From positions 418,325 to 482,324 of the forward strand of contig NZ_JACHJH010000006.1 of assembly GCF_014203555.1 (NCBI RefSeq): a stretch of 64,000 bases of DNA, given 5' to 3'. The stretch's first letter is position 1. Each line of letters starts with the position of its first letter. The position numbers and the translations under genes were made by a program. Positions 9,279-17,554 of the stretch are shown here, piece after piece. This DNA is from Streptomyces olivoverticillatus (GTDB taxonomy: Bacteria; Actinomycetota; Actinomycetes; Streptomycetales; Streptomycetaceae). The notes beneath the pieces are model-generated. The model was not told the origin of the DNA and ran no database searches. It was given only the letters and a program-made list of their open reading frames with translations.

Positions 9279-10451
9279 ATGACCGACCACGGCCCGCAGC
9301 CGGTGGAGCGTCAGCTGCCCACCGAGGAAGCCCGCGACCTGATCTCGCTCGTACGCGATCTGGTCCAGCGGGAGATCGAGCCCCACGCGGCCGAGGAGGA
9401 GGACGCCGGACGCTTCCCGCGCGAGGTCTTCGGGCTGCTGTCCGCCTCGGGGCTGCTGGCCCTGCCCTACGCCGAGGAGTTCGGCGGCGGCGACCAGCCG
9501 TACGAGGTCTACCTCCAGGTGCTCGAAGAGCTCGCCGCCGCCCGCCTCACCGTCGGGCTCGGCGTCAGCGTGCACACCCTCGCCTGCCACGCCCTCGCCG
9601 GATACGGCACCAAGCAGCAGCGCACCGAGCACCTGCCCGCCATGCTCGGCGGCGGGCTCCTGGGCGCGTACTGCCTCTCCGAGCCCTCCTCCGGCTCCGA
9701 CGCCGCCTCGCTGCGCACCCGCGCCACGCGCTCCGGCGACACCTGGACGCTGCAGGGCACCAAGGCGTGGATCACCCACGGCGGCATCGCCGACTTCTAC
9801 ACCGTCCTGGCGCGCACGGGCGGCGAAGGCGCCCACGGCATCACGGCCTTCCTCGTGCCGGGCGACGCCGAGGGCCTGAGCGCGGCACCGCCCGAGAAGA
9901 AGATGGGCATGAAGGGATCGCCCACCGCCCAGCTGCACTTCGACGGCGTCCAGGTCTCCGACGCGCGCCGCATCGGCGACGAGGGACAGGGCTTCGCCAT
10001 CGCGCTGTCCGCCCTCGACTCCGGCCGCCTCGGCATCGCGGCCTGTGCCATCGGCGTGGCCCAGGCCGCGCTGGACCAGGCGCTCTCCTACGTCACCCAG
10101 CGGCGGCAGTTCGGCCGCCCGGTCGTCGACTTCCAGGGCCTGCGCTTCATGCTGGCCGACATGGGCACCCAGATCGAGGCGGGCCGCGCGCTCTACCTCG
10201 CCGCGGCCCGGCTGCGCGACGAGGGCAAGCCCTTCGCCAAGCAGGCCGCCATGGCCAAGCTCTTCTGCACCGACGCGGCGATGCGGGTCACCACCGACGC
10301 CGTCCAGCTGATGGGCGGCTACGGCTACACCGCCGACTTCCCCGCCGAGCGCTACATGCGCGAGGCCAAGGTCCTGCAGATCGTCGAAGGGACCAACCAG
10401 ATCCAGCGGATGGTCGTCGCCCGGCACCTGGCCGGCCCCGAATCCCGCTGA
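9279..10451 (+). CDS. Acyl-CoA dehydrogenase
   Basis: 390 residues, the normal family length. FAD/acyl-CoA dehydrogenase signatures are clear: CLSEPSSGSDAASLRT (flavin-contacting loop), AWITHGGIADFYTV, RRQFGRPVVDFQGLRFMLADM, and the C-terminal QLMGGYGYTADFPAERYMREAKV followed by IVEGTNQIQR. The catalytic base would lie in the C-terminal helical domain near the Tyr-Thr-Ala-Asp stretch; by eye I cannot fix it. It oxidises an acyl-CoA to the 2-enoyl-CoA, passing electrons to ETF; chain preference is unknown. Start ATG 9279 has AGGGAGGAGA eight bases upstream, which is why I reject the longer open frame. Confidence 0.92.
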   Translation: MTDHGPQPVERQLPTEEARDLISLVRDLVQREIEPHAAEEEDAGRFPREVFGLLSASGLLALPYAEEFGGGDQPYEVYLQVLEELAAARLTVGLGVSVHTLACHALAGYGTKQQRTEHLPAMLGGGLLGAYCLSEPSSGSDAASLRTRATRSGDTWTLQGTKAWITHGGIADFYTVLARTGGEGAHGITAFLVPGDAEGLSAAPPEKKMGMKGSPTAQLHFDGVQVSDARRIGDEGQGFAIALSALDSGRLGIAACAIGVAQAALDQALSYVTQRRQFGRPVVDFQGLRFMLADMGTQIEAGRALYLAAARLRDEGKPFAKQAAMAKLFCTDAAMRVTTDAVQLMGGYGYTADFPAERYMREAKVLQIVEGTNQIQRMVVARHLAGPESR

Positions 10452-10491
10452 GCCGACGCCCCGTTGGCCCCCTGAGCACCACGGCAGACCG

Positions 10492-10534
10492 GCCGGTTCC
10501 GGGACGCGCCCTCGCGGCCGTCGGCGGAACCGGC
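10492..10534. terminator. Inverted repeat between convergent genes
   Basis: GCCGGTTCCG (10492-10501) and CGGAACCGGC (10525-10534) form a perfect 10-bp stem with a 23-nt loop, lying between the end of the acyl-CoA dehydrogenase gene and the end of the minus-strand hypothetical gene. No T-run follows, as is common in Streptomyces. Likely bidirectional terminator. Confidence 0.55.
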
Positions 10535-10547
10535 GGGATGCCGGCGC

Positions 10548-10928
10548 TCAGGCGGCGGGCCGGCGCACCCCCGGCACGCGCACCGGCCGCGAGCCCGGCC
10601 CGCCGATGTGCGAAAACGGCTGCGTGCGCCAGTCCAGGCTCTCCGGAAGCGTCAGCAGCAGCGCCGCGTCCAGCTCTTGGGTCTCCGGCGATTCACCGGC
10701 CGGCGCGGCATTCTCGATGGCACGCCCCGCGCCGGGGCACACGGTGAGCCCGAAGGGATCCCAGGGCGACGGGCACAGCGCGTGCTCCGGCAGCACTTCC
10801 TCACCGTCGAGCAGTCCGATCGGACGGGCGCAGTCCGGGCACGTCACCCGGAACATCTCGCAGGTCTCGGACTCGTAGGCATACGGTCCGACATCGCCCT
10901 CGTGATCGACACGTTCCAGGCTGGGCAT
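10548..10928 (-). CDS. Conserved hypothetical protein with CxxC knuckle
   Basis: 126 residues. I do not recognise the family. The N-terminal third has VTCPDCARPIGLLDGEEVLPEHALCP, a likely metal-binding Cys pair with later Cys residues, then a Glu/Ala-rich part and a C-terminal Gly/Pro/Arg tail. No signal peptide or membrane segment. Start ATG 10928 has GGGGGAGA at good spacing, so the further-upstream Met codons are not used. It is divergent from the Lrp-type regulator (194-bp spacer). Confidence 0.7.
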   Translation of the reverse strand: MPSLERVDHEGDVGPYAYESETCEMFRVTCPDCARPIGLLDGEEVLPEHALCPSPWDPFGLTVCPGAGRAIENAAPAGESPETQELDAALLLTLPESLDWRTQPFSHIGGPGSRPVRVPGVRRPAA

Positions 10929-11122
10929 AGGTTTCTCCCCCTCGGATGAGCCGGCCAGGCACCTCGGCCTCGGCCACAGCAAGCATTTCCCTCGGCAGAG
11001 GCCGGGTAATCGCTGCACCCGGGAGGACACGGGTGCATGCCTGTGGCGTTTGTCACATACCTTGTGTGCCAGCGGCGCCGCCGACTGTGCCGGGGGCGCA
11101 CCGACGCAGTAGGTTGACCCGC

Positions 11123-11566
11123 GTGGAGGAGTTGGACAGAGAGATCGTGGAACTGCTCGTCAAGGACGGGCGGATGAGCTACACCGACTTGGGCAAGGCC
11201 ACTGGGCTGTCCACCTCGGCGGTGCACCAGCGCGTGCGCAGGCTCGAACAGCGAGGCGTCATCCGCGGATACGCGGCGGTCGTCGACCCCGAGGCGGTCG
11301 GGCTGCCCCTGACCGCGTTCATCTCGGTCAAGCCGTTCGACCCCAGCGCGCCCGACGACATCGCCGACCGGCTGGCGGAGATCCCCGAGATCGAGGCCTG
11401 TCACAGCGTGGCGGGGGACGAGAACTACATACTCAAGGTGCGGGTCGCCACCCCGCTGGAGCTTGAGCACCTGCTCGCCACCATCCGGTCGCTGGCCGGG
11501 GTCTCCACGCGGACGACGATCGTGCTGTCCACCCCGTACGAGGCCCGGCCGCCGCGGGTCGGGTGA
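11123..11566 (+). CDS. Lrp/AsnC-family transcription regulator
   Basis: 147 residues from GTG 11123 (a TTG at 11114 is possible). Residues 1-60 are the N-terminal helix-turn-helix (ELDREIVELLVKDGRMSYTDLG, STSAVHQRVRRLEQRGVIRGYAA), the rest is the RAM effector-binding and oligomerisation domain (ISVKPFDPSAPDDIADRLAEIPEIEACHSVAGDENYILKV). It probably binds an amino acid and controls nearby genes. Its TGA overlaps a GTG of the amidohydrolase frame (GTGA), so the two are likely co-transcribed. Confidence 0.92.
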   Translation: MEELDREIVELLVKDGRMSYTDLGKATGLSTSAVHQRVRRLEQRGVIRGYAAVVDPEAVGLPLTAFISVKPFDPSAPDDIADRLAEIPEIEACHSVAGDENYILKVRVATPLELEHLLATIRSLAGVSTRTTIVLSTPYEARPPRVG

Positions 11567-11619
11567 GCACGGGCGGGGCCGGTTACGGGACCGGGCGGCG
11601 AGGGGACAGACTGATCCCC

Positions 11620-13278
11620 ATGACAGAGCGCACCACCCCCCAGGACCCGCCGCGCACCACACTGCTGCGCGGCGGCACCGTCCACAGCCCCGCCGACCCC
11701 TTCGCGACCGCGATGGTCGTCGAGCACGGGCACGTCGCCTGGGTCGGCTCCGAAGGCGCCGCGGACTCCTTCGCCGACGGCGTGGACGAGGTCGTCGACC
11801 TCCGCGGCGCGCTCGTCACCCCCGCCTTCGTGGACGCCCACGTGCACACCACCGCCACGGGCCTCGCCCTGACCGGCCTCGACCTCACCGGCGCCGCCAC
11901 GCTCGCCGAGGCCCTGGACCGGGTGCGGGCGCACGCCGCGGCGCGGCCCGCCGACCGGGTCCTGCTCGGCCACGGCTGGGACGCCAGCGCCTGGCCCGAG
12001 CGGCGACCCCCGTCCCGCCGCGAGCTCGACGAGGCCACCGGCGGGCGCCCCCTCTACCTCACCCGCGCCGACGTGCACTCCGCCGTGGTCACCACGGCCC
12101 TGCTCGACCTCGTGCCGCACGTGCGCGAACGCTCCGGGTACGCCGCGGACGCGCCGCTGACCGGTGACGCCCACCACGCCGTGCGCGCCGCCGCCTACGA
12201 CAGCGTCACCCCCACCCAGCGCGCCGAGGCCCAGCGCGCCGCGCTCGCCCGCGCCGCCTCGCTCGGCATCGGCTCCCTCCACGAATGCGCCGGACCGCAG
12301 ATCTCCTCCGTCGACGACCTCACCGGCCTGCTGCGCCTCGCCGCCCGGGAGACGGGCCCCCGGGTGACCGGCTACTGGGCGAAGGCGCTGACCCGCGCCG
12401 AGGACGCCGCGCACATCCGCGAGCTCGGCGCGATCGGCGCGGCCGGCGACCTCTTCGTGGACGGCTCCCTCGGCTCGCACACCGCCTGCCTCCACGAGCC
12501 GTACGCCGATGCCCCCGAGGCCGGACACACCGGCACCGCCCACCTCGACGCCACCGCCATCGCCGCCCATGTCACCGCGTGCACCGAGGCGGGCATCCAG
12601 GCCGGCTTCCACGCCATCGGCGACGCCGCGCTCACCGCCGTCGTCGAAGGCGTCCGGGCCGCCGCCGACAAGCTGGGCACGGCCCGCGTCCGGGCCGCCC
12701 GGCACCGCGTCGAGCACGCCGAAATGCTCACCCCCGAGCACATTGCCGGCTTCGCCGAACTGGCCCTGACCGCCTCCGTGCAGCCCGCCTTCGACGCCGC
12801 CTGGGGCGGCGACGACGCGATGTACGCCGAGCGCCTGGGCGCCGAGCGGGCCCGCACCCTCAACCCGTACGCGGCCCTGCTGCGCGCCGGAGTCCCGCTC
12901 GCGCTGGGCTCCGACAGCCCCGTCACCCCCCTCGACCCCTGGGGCACCGTCCGCGCCGCCGCCTTCCACCGCACGCCCGAGCACCGGGTCTCGGTGCGGG
13001 CGGCGTTCACCGCGCACACGCGCGGCGGCTGGCGGGCGATCGGCCGCGACGACGCGGGCGTCCTGGTGCCCGGCGCCCCCGCCGACTACGCGGTCTGGGA
13101 GACCGGCGACCTCGTGGTGCAGGTGCCCGACCACCGCGTCGCCGACTGGTCCACCGACCCCCGCTCTGGCACGCCCGGCCTGCCGGACCTCACCCCCGGC
13201 GCCCTGCTGCCGGTGTGCCTGCGCACGGTCGTGGGCGGACGTGAGGTGTACGCGTCCCCCGCGCGCCCGAACGAGTGA
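11620..13278 (+). CDS. Metal-dependent amidohydrolase (YtcJ/amidohydrolase 3 family)
   Basis: 552 residues, family-typical length. The urease-superfamily barrel is shown by TPAFVDAHVHTTATGL (metal-binding His-x-His), FVDGSLGSHTACL, FHAIGDAALTAVVEG (His), RHRVEHAEML (His) and LGSDSPVTPLDPWG (Asp). Members hydrolyse amide-type bonds of unknown natural substrates. ATG 11620 has AGGGGACAG about ten bases upstream; an alternative GTG at 11563 overlaps the Lrp stop codon. The pairing with an Lrp regulator suggests a role in amino-acid or N-acyl-amino-acid breakdown, but this is inference. Confidence 0.88.
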   Translation: MTERTTPQDPPRTTLLRGGTVHSPADPFATAMVVEHGHVAWVGSEGAADSFADGVDEVVDLRGALVTPAFVDAHVHTTATGLALTGLDLTGAATLAEALDRVRAHAAARPADRVLLGHGWDASAWPERRPPSRRELDEATGGRPLYLTRADVHSAVVTTALLDLVPHVRERSGYAADAPLTGDAHHAVRAAAYDSVTPTQRAEAQRAALARAASLGIGSLHECAGPQISSVDDLTGLLRLAARETGPRVTGYWAKALTRAEDAAHIRELGAIGAAGDLFVDGSLGSHTACLHEPYADAPEAGHTGTAHLDATAIAAHVTACTEAGIQAGFHAIGDAALTAVVEGVRAAADKLGTARVRAARHRVEHAEMLTPEHIAGFAELALTASVQPAFDAAWGGDDAMYAERLGAERARTLNPYAALLRAGVPLALGSDSPVTPLDPWGTVRAAAFHRTPEHRVSVRAAFTAHTRGGWRAIGRDDAGVLVPGAPADYAVWETGDLVVQVPDHRVADWSTDPRSGTPGLPDLTPGALLPVCLRTVVGGREVYASPARPNE

Positions 13279-13389
13279 CGCGCAGGGCGCCGCGTACCGC
13301 CGAACGACGTGCCGTCGGGCTGTCGCGGCGCCCTGCCCTCGTCCATACTGACCTGCTGGTTCGCCCGAGCCACGCAGGTCGCGGAGGTA

Positions 13390-13420
13390 TTGACAGGGTG
13401 CGGGCGGCGGCCGGTAGGTT
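13390..13420 (+). promoter_or_regulatory. Sigma-70 (HrdB)-type promoter candidate
   Basis: Consensus -35 TTGACA at 13390-13395 and -10 TAGGTT at 13415-13420, spacer 19 (18 if the -10 is shifted by one). It lies about 375 bp upstream of lnt and heads the strongly foldable untranslated stretch listed next. Confidence 0.55.
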
Positions 13421-13795
13421 CTGCCGGGTCCACCGCAGGACGTCCGGCCGGTGAACCTCCACACAGTCGTCGAACGCCGCTGGGCCATGGGGCGGGCGCC
13501 ACACGGGCGCTCCGCCACTGGGAGCCAGGTACCAGCGCACGGGGGCGAAGGAAGGTTCCGCCTGCCCGGCAGGTGCGACCCGGGTGGGGCCCGGATGTTC
13601 AGTAGACAACGGCTCTCGGCCGACCGCAGCCAGCGGACCCGAGGTCGGCCCGAAGGACGCCGGGCCCCGATTCCGCCTCCTCCCCGTTCTTCCTGGGCTT
13701 CCCCTGCCGCACCCCTCGTGCACCTGTGGGCCGCCGTGCGCCCGTGGCGAGGTACGGTCTGCTGATACACCCGAAAGCTCCAGGAAGGCGCGACC
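13421..13795 (+). other. Long structured intergenic region upstream of lnt; possible leader RNA or sRNA
   Basis: The 517-bp gap 13279-13795 contains no convincing reading frame. Downstream of the TTGACA promoter I see nested stems: CGCTGG (13478-13483) pairs with CCAGCG (13532-13537) and encloses a hairpin GGCGG-GCGCC (13491-13500) with GGCGC-CCGCC (13506-13516). A small hairpin CCTGC/GCAGG sits at 13561-13573, and GGCCGACC (13618-13625) pairs with GGTCGGCC (13643-13650). This may be a cis-acting leader of lnt-ppm or an independent small RNA. I could match no known riboswitch, RNase P, SRP or 6S consensus to it. Confidence 0.4.
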
Positions 13796-15475
13796 GTGCC
13801 CTCGGGTTCCGAAACCACCCCCGAAGCCGCCACGGCCCCCCCGACGGCCGTCGGCGCACCTGGCGCCGCGGCGACCGGGCGCCCGGGCCGGGCCGTGCGC
13901 CTGGCCCGGCTGGCCCGCCGCGAGGCGGCCCGCACCGCTCTGGCCGCCGTCGGCGGCACCGCCCTCGCCCTGGCCTTCCCGCCGTACGACCTGTGGCCGC
14001 TGTCGGTCCTGGCGGTGGCCGCGCTGGCGCTGCTGACCCGGGGCCGCACCGCACGGCAGGGCGCCTGGACGGGGTTCGCCTTCGCGCTGCCCTTCTTCTT
14101 CCTGCTGCTGCGCTGGCTGCACGTGGTGGGCTACGACGCGGTGCTGGGCCTGGCGGTCGTCGAGGCCCTCTTCGTGGCCGCGCTCGGCGCCGCCCTCGCG
14201 GTGACCTCGCGGCTGCCCGCCTGGCCGCTGTGGGGCGCCTGCCTGTGGATCGCCCAGGAGTGGGCGCGCGACCGGGTGCCCTTCGGCGGCTTCCCGTGGG
14301 GCCGGCTGGCGTTCGCCAACACCGGCTCGCCCTTCACCCCGCTCGCGGCGCTGGGCGGGGCACCGCTGGTGACCTTCGCGGTGGCGCTGTCCGGTGGCCT
14401 GCTGGCGTACGCGGCCGTCGCCGCCGTGCGGCTGCGATCTGGAGCCGGAGGCCTGCGGGCGGTGCTGCCGGGCGCCGGGGCGGTGGCCCTGGCGGCGGCG
14501 GTGACGGCCGCCGGATTCGCCGTGCCCGTACCCACCAAGGGCGACGACAGCGTGGACATCGCCATCATCCAGGGCAACGTCGAAAAGCCCGGCATGGACT
14601 TCCTGGGCCGCCCGCTGATGGTCCTCGACAACCACGTCTCCGCCACGCTGAAGCTGGCCCGGGACATCCGCGAGGGGAAGACGAAGAAGCCGGATCTCGT
14701 GATCTGGCCGGAGAACTCCTCCGACCTCGACCCCTTCCAGTACACGCAGGCCTACGACCGGATCGACAAGGCCGTCAGGGCCGTCGGCGTGCCGGTCCTC
14801 GTGGGCGCGCTCGTCGACCACCCCGGCAAGCCGGGCTTCATCGACAACATGGGCATCGTCTGGGACCCGACGACCGGACCCGGGGCCTCCTACGCCAAGC
14901 AGCACCCGGTGCCGTTCGGCGAGTACGTGCCCTTCCGGCAGGAGCTCAGCAAGGTCATCACCCGCCTCCAGCGGGTCCCGCGCGACTTCTACCCCGGTGA
15001 CCACACCGGCGTGCTGCAGGTCGGGCCCGCGCGCCTCGGTGATGTCATCTGCTTCGAGGTGGCCTACGACGAGATCGTCCACGACACCGTTCGGGCCGGG
15101 GCCCGGGCCCTGGTCGTGCAGACCAACAACGCCACCTACGGCCGCACGGGCCAGCCCGAGCAGCAGCTGGCCATGTCCCGGCTGCGGGCCGTCGAGCACG
15201 GCCGGGCCGTGGTCACCGCAGCCACCAGCGGCATCAGCGCGGTGGTCGCGCCGGACGGCCGGGTGCTCCAGCGCAGCAAGGAGTTCACCCAGGACGTCAT
15301 CACCGCGCGCATCCCGCTGCGGGACGGGACGACCCTCGCCGACCGCGCGGGTGCGGCTCCCGAATGGGCGCTCGCTATCGTGGGCCTCCTGTCCTGCGCG
15401 GCCGCTCTCCTGATCGGCCGTCGGGTCCGGCCGGAGGGGGCGGAAAAGAACATGGACAAGAAGGGTCAGCAGTGA
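13796..15475 (+). CDS. lnt: Apolipoprotein N-acyltransferase
   Basis: 559 residues. The N-terminal half is a set of hydrophobic segments (about residues 30-240), and the C-terminal half a nitrilase-fold domain facing outside. The catalytic triad can be read as Glu 306 (VIWPENSSDL), Lys 368 (SYAKQHPVPFGEYVPF) and Cys 419 (GDVICFEVAYDEI). It adds the third acyl chain to the N-terminal Cys of lipoproteins. GTG 13796 follows AGGAAGG. The stop overlaps the next gene's GTG; in some Actinobacteria this enzyme and the polyprenol-phosphate mannosyltransferase are one fused protein, so their coupling is expected. Confidence 0.93.
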   Translation: MPSGSETTPEAATAPPTAVGAPGAAATGRPGRAVRLARLARREAARTALAAVGGTALALAFPPYDLWPLSVLAVAALALLTRGRTARQGAWTGFAFALPFFFLLLRWLHVVGYDAVLGLAVVEALFVAALGAALAVTSRLPAWPLWGACLWIAQEWARDRVPFGGFPWGRLAFANTGSPFTPLAALGGAPLVTFAVALSGGLLAYAAVAAVRLRSGAGGLRAVLPGAGAVALAAAVTAAGFAVPVPTKGDDSVDIAIIQGNVEKPGMDFLGRPLMVLDNHVSATLKLARDIREGKTKKPDLVIWPENSSDLDPFQYTQAYDRIDKAVRAVGVPVLVGALVDHPGKPGFIDNMGIVWDPTTGPGASYAKQHPVPFGEYVPFRQELSKVITRLQRVPRDFYPGDHTGVLQVGPARLGDVICFEVAYDEIVHDTVRAGARALVVQTNNATYGRTGQPEQQLAMSRLRAVEHGRAVVTAATSGISAVVAPDGRVLQRSKEFTQDVITARIPLRDGTTLADRAGAAPEWALAIVGLLSCAAALLIGRRVRPEGAEKNMDKKGQQ

Positions 15476-16236
15476 ACGACGGTGGTCAGCGGAGTTTCGG
15501 TCCGCTCGGCACGACCTTGGTGATCATTCCGACCTACAACGAGGCGGAGAACATCAAGCCCATCGTCGCCCGGGTACGGGAGTCCGTACCGGAGGCGCAC
15601 GTCCTCGTCGCCGACGACAACAGTCCCGACGGCACCGGCAAGCTCGCCGACGAGCTGGCCGCCGACGACGACCACGTCAAGGTGCTGCACCGGCAGGGCA
15701 AGGAGGGGCTGGGGGCCGCCTATCTGGCGGGCTTCCGCTGGGGCCTGGACAACGGCTACGGCGTCCTGGTGGAAATGGACGCCGACGGCTCCCACCAGCC
15801 GGAGGAGCTGCCCCGCCTGCTGACCGCGCTCAAGGGCGCCGACCTGGTGCTCGGCTCGCGCTGGGTGCCCGGCGGCCGGGTGGTGAACTGGCCGAAGTCG
15901 CGCGAGTTCCTCTCCCGCGGCGGCTCCACCTACTCCCGGCTGATGCTCGACGTCCCCCTGCGCGACGTCACCGGCGGCTACCGGGCCTTCCGGCGGGAGA
16001 CGCTGGAGGGGCTGGGCATGGACGAGGTCGCCTCCCAGGGCTACTGCTTCCAGGTCGACCTGGCCTGGCGCGCGGTCAAGGCCGGGTTCCACGTGGTGGA
16101 GGTCCCCATCACCTTCGTCGAGCGGGAGCTGGGCGACAGCAAGATGAGCCGGGACATCGTCGCGGAGGCGCTGTGGCGGGTGACCTCCTGGGGCCTCGGC
16201 TCCCGCGTCTCCAAGGCCCTGGGCAAGGAGCGCTAG
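15472..16236 (+). CDS. ppm1: Polyprenol-phosphate mannose synthase (GT2)
   Basis: 254 residues from GTG 15472, overlapping lnt by GTGA. GT2 hallmarks: TLVIIPTYNEAENI at the start, VADDNSPDGTG, and the DxD motif in VEMDADGSHQPEEL; LGSRWVPGG and the TGGYRAFRRETLE and QGYCFQVDLAWRA segments are typical of Dpm1/Ppm1. It moves mannose from GDP-mannose to polyprenyl phosphate at the inner membrane face, supplying the donor for protein O-mannosylation. In S. coelicolor the equivalent gene is needed for glycosylation that phage phiC31 depends on (known from the family). No membrane segments, as in other actinobacterial Ppm catalytic domains. Confidence 0.93.
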   Translation: MNDGGQRSFGPLGTTLVIIPTYNEAENIKPIVARVRESVPEAHVLVADDNSPDGTGKLADELAADDDHVKVLHRQGKEGLGAAYLAGFRWGLDNGYGVLVEMDADGSHQPEELPRLLTALKGADLVLGSRWVPGGRVVNWPKSREFLSRGGSTYSRLMLDVPLRDVTGGYRAFRRETLEGLGMDEVASQGYCFQVDLAWRAVKAGFHVVEVPITFVERELGDSKMSRDIVAEALWRVTSWGLGSRVSKALGKER

Positions 16237-16286
16237 ACCTTGACCCTCGCCCGCGGCCCGGCCGCGGTTCCGGGCACACTTGAGGC

Positions 16287-16847
16287 ATGACGTTCGGAAC
16301 ACAGCAGACCGTGAACGGCACACCGCCCCGGCGCAGCCTCGCCCGCAGGCTCGTCCCGCTGGGCGTGGCGGTCTGGGCGGTGCTGGAGATCTGGCTGCTG
16401 ATGCTGGTGGGCGAAGCGGCGGGCGGGCTCACCGTGCTGGCGCTGCTGGCCGGGGGCGTGCTCGCCGGCTCGTACGTGATCAAGCGGGCGGGGCGGCGGG
16501 CCTGGCAGCGGCTCACCCAGTCCCTCCAGCAGCCGGGCACGGCCCCGCAGGCCGAGGATGGCGGCGGCAACGCCCTGACGATGCTGGGCGGCCTGCTGCT
16601 GATCGTGCCGGGCCTCATATCGGACGCGGCAGGGCTGCTGTGCCTCTTCCCGCCGACGCGGAAGCTGCTGCGCACGTCCGTGGGGCGGCGGCTGGACCGC
16701 GCGGGCGGCTACGGGCCGGGGACGCTCGGCGACGCCTTCCGGCAGGCGAGGATGCACCAGCCGGACGGCAAGGTCGTCCAGGGCGAGGTGATCCGCGAGG
16801 ACGAACCGCCCGCCCCGCGGCCGGACGGGCCGCAGCTGCCCCGGTAG
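16287..16847 (+). CDS. fxsA: FxsA-family membrane protein
   Basis: 186 residues. After a short basic N-terminus there are hydrophobic segments at about residues 24-65 and 93-120 (LTMLGGLLLIVPGLISDAAGLLCLFPPTR), the latter being the most conserved FxsA signature, then a basic and Pro-rich cytoplasmic tail. In E. coli FxsA overproduction relieves phage T7 exclusion by the F plasmid; its normal job is unknown. Lies 50 bp after ppm1 on the same strand and ends at a strong terminator. Confidence 0.88.
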   Translation: MTFGTQQTVNGTPPRRSLARRLVPLGVAVWAVLEIWLLMLVGEAAGGLTVLALLAGGVLAGSYVIKRAGRRAWQRLTQSLQQPGTAPQAEDGGGNALTMLGGLLLIVPGLISDAAGLLCLFPPTRKLLRTSVGRRLDRAGGYGPGTLGDAFRQARMHQPDGKVVQGEVIREDEPPAPRPDGPQLPR

Positions 16848-16866
16848 GGGCGTGAAAAGACGTAAA

Positions 16867-16909
16867 AAAGGGCCCGGGCCACTGCGCGAAGCAGTGGCCC
16901 GGGCCCTTT
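16867..16909. terminator. Strong bidirectional terminator between fxsA and rbpA
   Basis: A perfect 19-bp stem: 16867-16885 (AAAGGGCCCGGGCCACTGC) pairs with 16891-16909, with a 5-nt loop GCGAA. A-run on one side and T-run on the other allow termination from both directions, fitting the convergent genes. Confidence 0.92.
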
Positions 16910-16924
16910 GTCGTGCGCCCGCCG

Positions 16925-17299
16925 TCAGGCGGACTTGCGGGTGTCCCGCGGATGCACGGCAATGTTCATGGCGCCGGAGCGCAGGACGGCCAGCCGCTCG
17001 GCCAGCACCTCCTCGAGCTCCTCGCGGGTGCGCCGCTCCATGAGCATGTCCCAGTGCGTACGCGCAGGCTTGCCCTTCTTCTCCTCAGGCCCATCGCCGT
17101 CTACCAGGAGTGCAACGGCGCCGCACGCCTTGCACTCCCACTCCGGCGGAATCTCCGCCTCTACCGAGAACGGCATCTCGAATCGATGGCCGTTCGGGCA
17201 TGCGTACTCCACCGCCTGGCGCGGGGCCAGATCGATGCCGCGGTCGGTCTCGTAGCTGGTAACCACAAGTCGCGTGCCGCGGAGAGCTCGCTCACTCAT
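16925..17299 (-). CDS. rbpA: RNA polymerase-binding protein RbpA
   Basis: 124 residues, standard length. The zinc-binding ligands of the Streptomyces protein are all present: Cys 34, His 38, Cys 56 and Cys 59 (CPNGH and CKACG). The C-terminal sigma-interaction domain reads ARTHWDMLMERRTREELEEVLAERL. RbpA binds RNA polymerase and the principal sigma factor HrdB and stabilises the open complex. Start ATG 17299 has GGGAGG at good spacing. A near-perfect SigR promoter lies 61-88 bp upstream, matching the known induction of rbpA by thiol-oxidative stress. Confidence 0.96.
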   Translation of the reverse strand: MSERALRGTRLVVTSYETDRGIDLAPRQAVEYACPNGHRFEMPFSVEAEIPPEWECKACGAVALLVDGDGPEEKKGKPARTHWDMLMERRTREELEEVLAERLAVLRSGAMNIAVHPRDTRKSA

Positions 17300-17359
17300 G
17301 AATCGTGCCTCCCGGGCTTGTCGCCCACAGGACAGGTGTCGCTGTCGTCGTCATCCGGT

Positions 17360-17387
17360 CAACGTCCGGTCGGCGGTGAAGATTCCC
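17360..17387 (-). promoter_or_regulatory. SigR-type promoter of rbpA
   Basis: On the minus strand GGGAAT (17387-17382), 17 bases, CGTTG (17364-17360). This fits the SigR consensus GGAAT-N18-GTT. It precedes the rbpA start by about 60 bp. The rest of the spacer up to 17554 has no gene that I can see. Confidence 0.8.
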
Positions 17388-17554
17388 GTTGAGGGACATG
17401 CGTCGCCCGTCGTGCCGCCCCTTGTTGTACCCACCGGCGCCCGTTTTGTCACATCTGGCAATAGATGTCACCCTGTGTTTGCACTACTTAAGCGCGCAGT
17501 AACGGTCCATCCGGTGGGTCGAAGGCGTACACTACCGGCCCGCGTGTTTCCGGC

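Noticed and set aside
13309..13765. Plus-strand reading frames in the gap before lnt
   Set aside because: Composition is Arg/Pro/Gly rich, no domain and no good ribosome site; nested RNA stems explain the region better.
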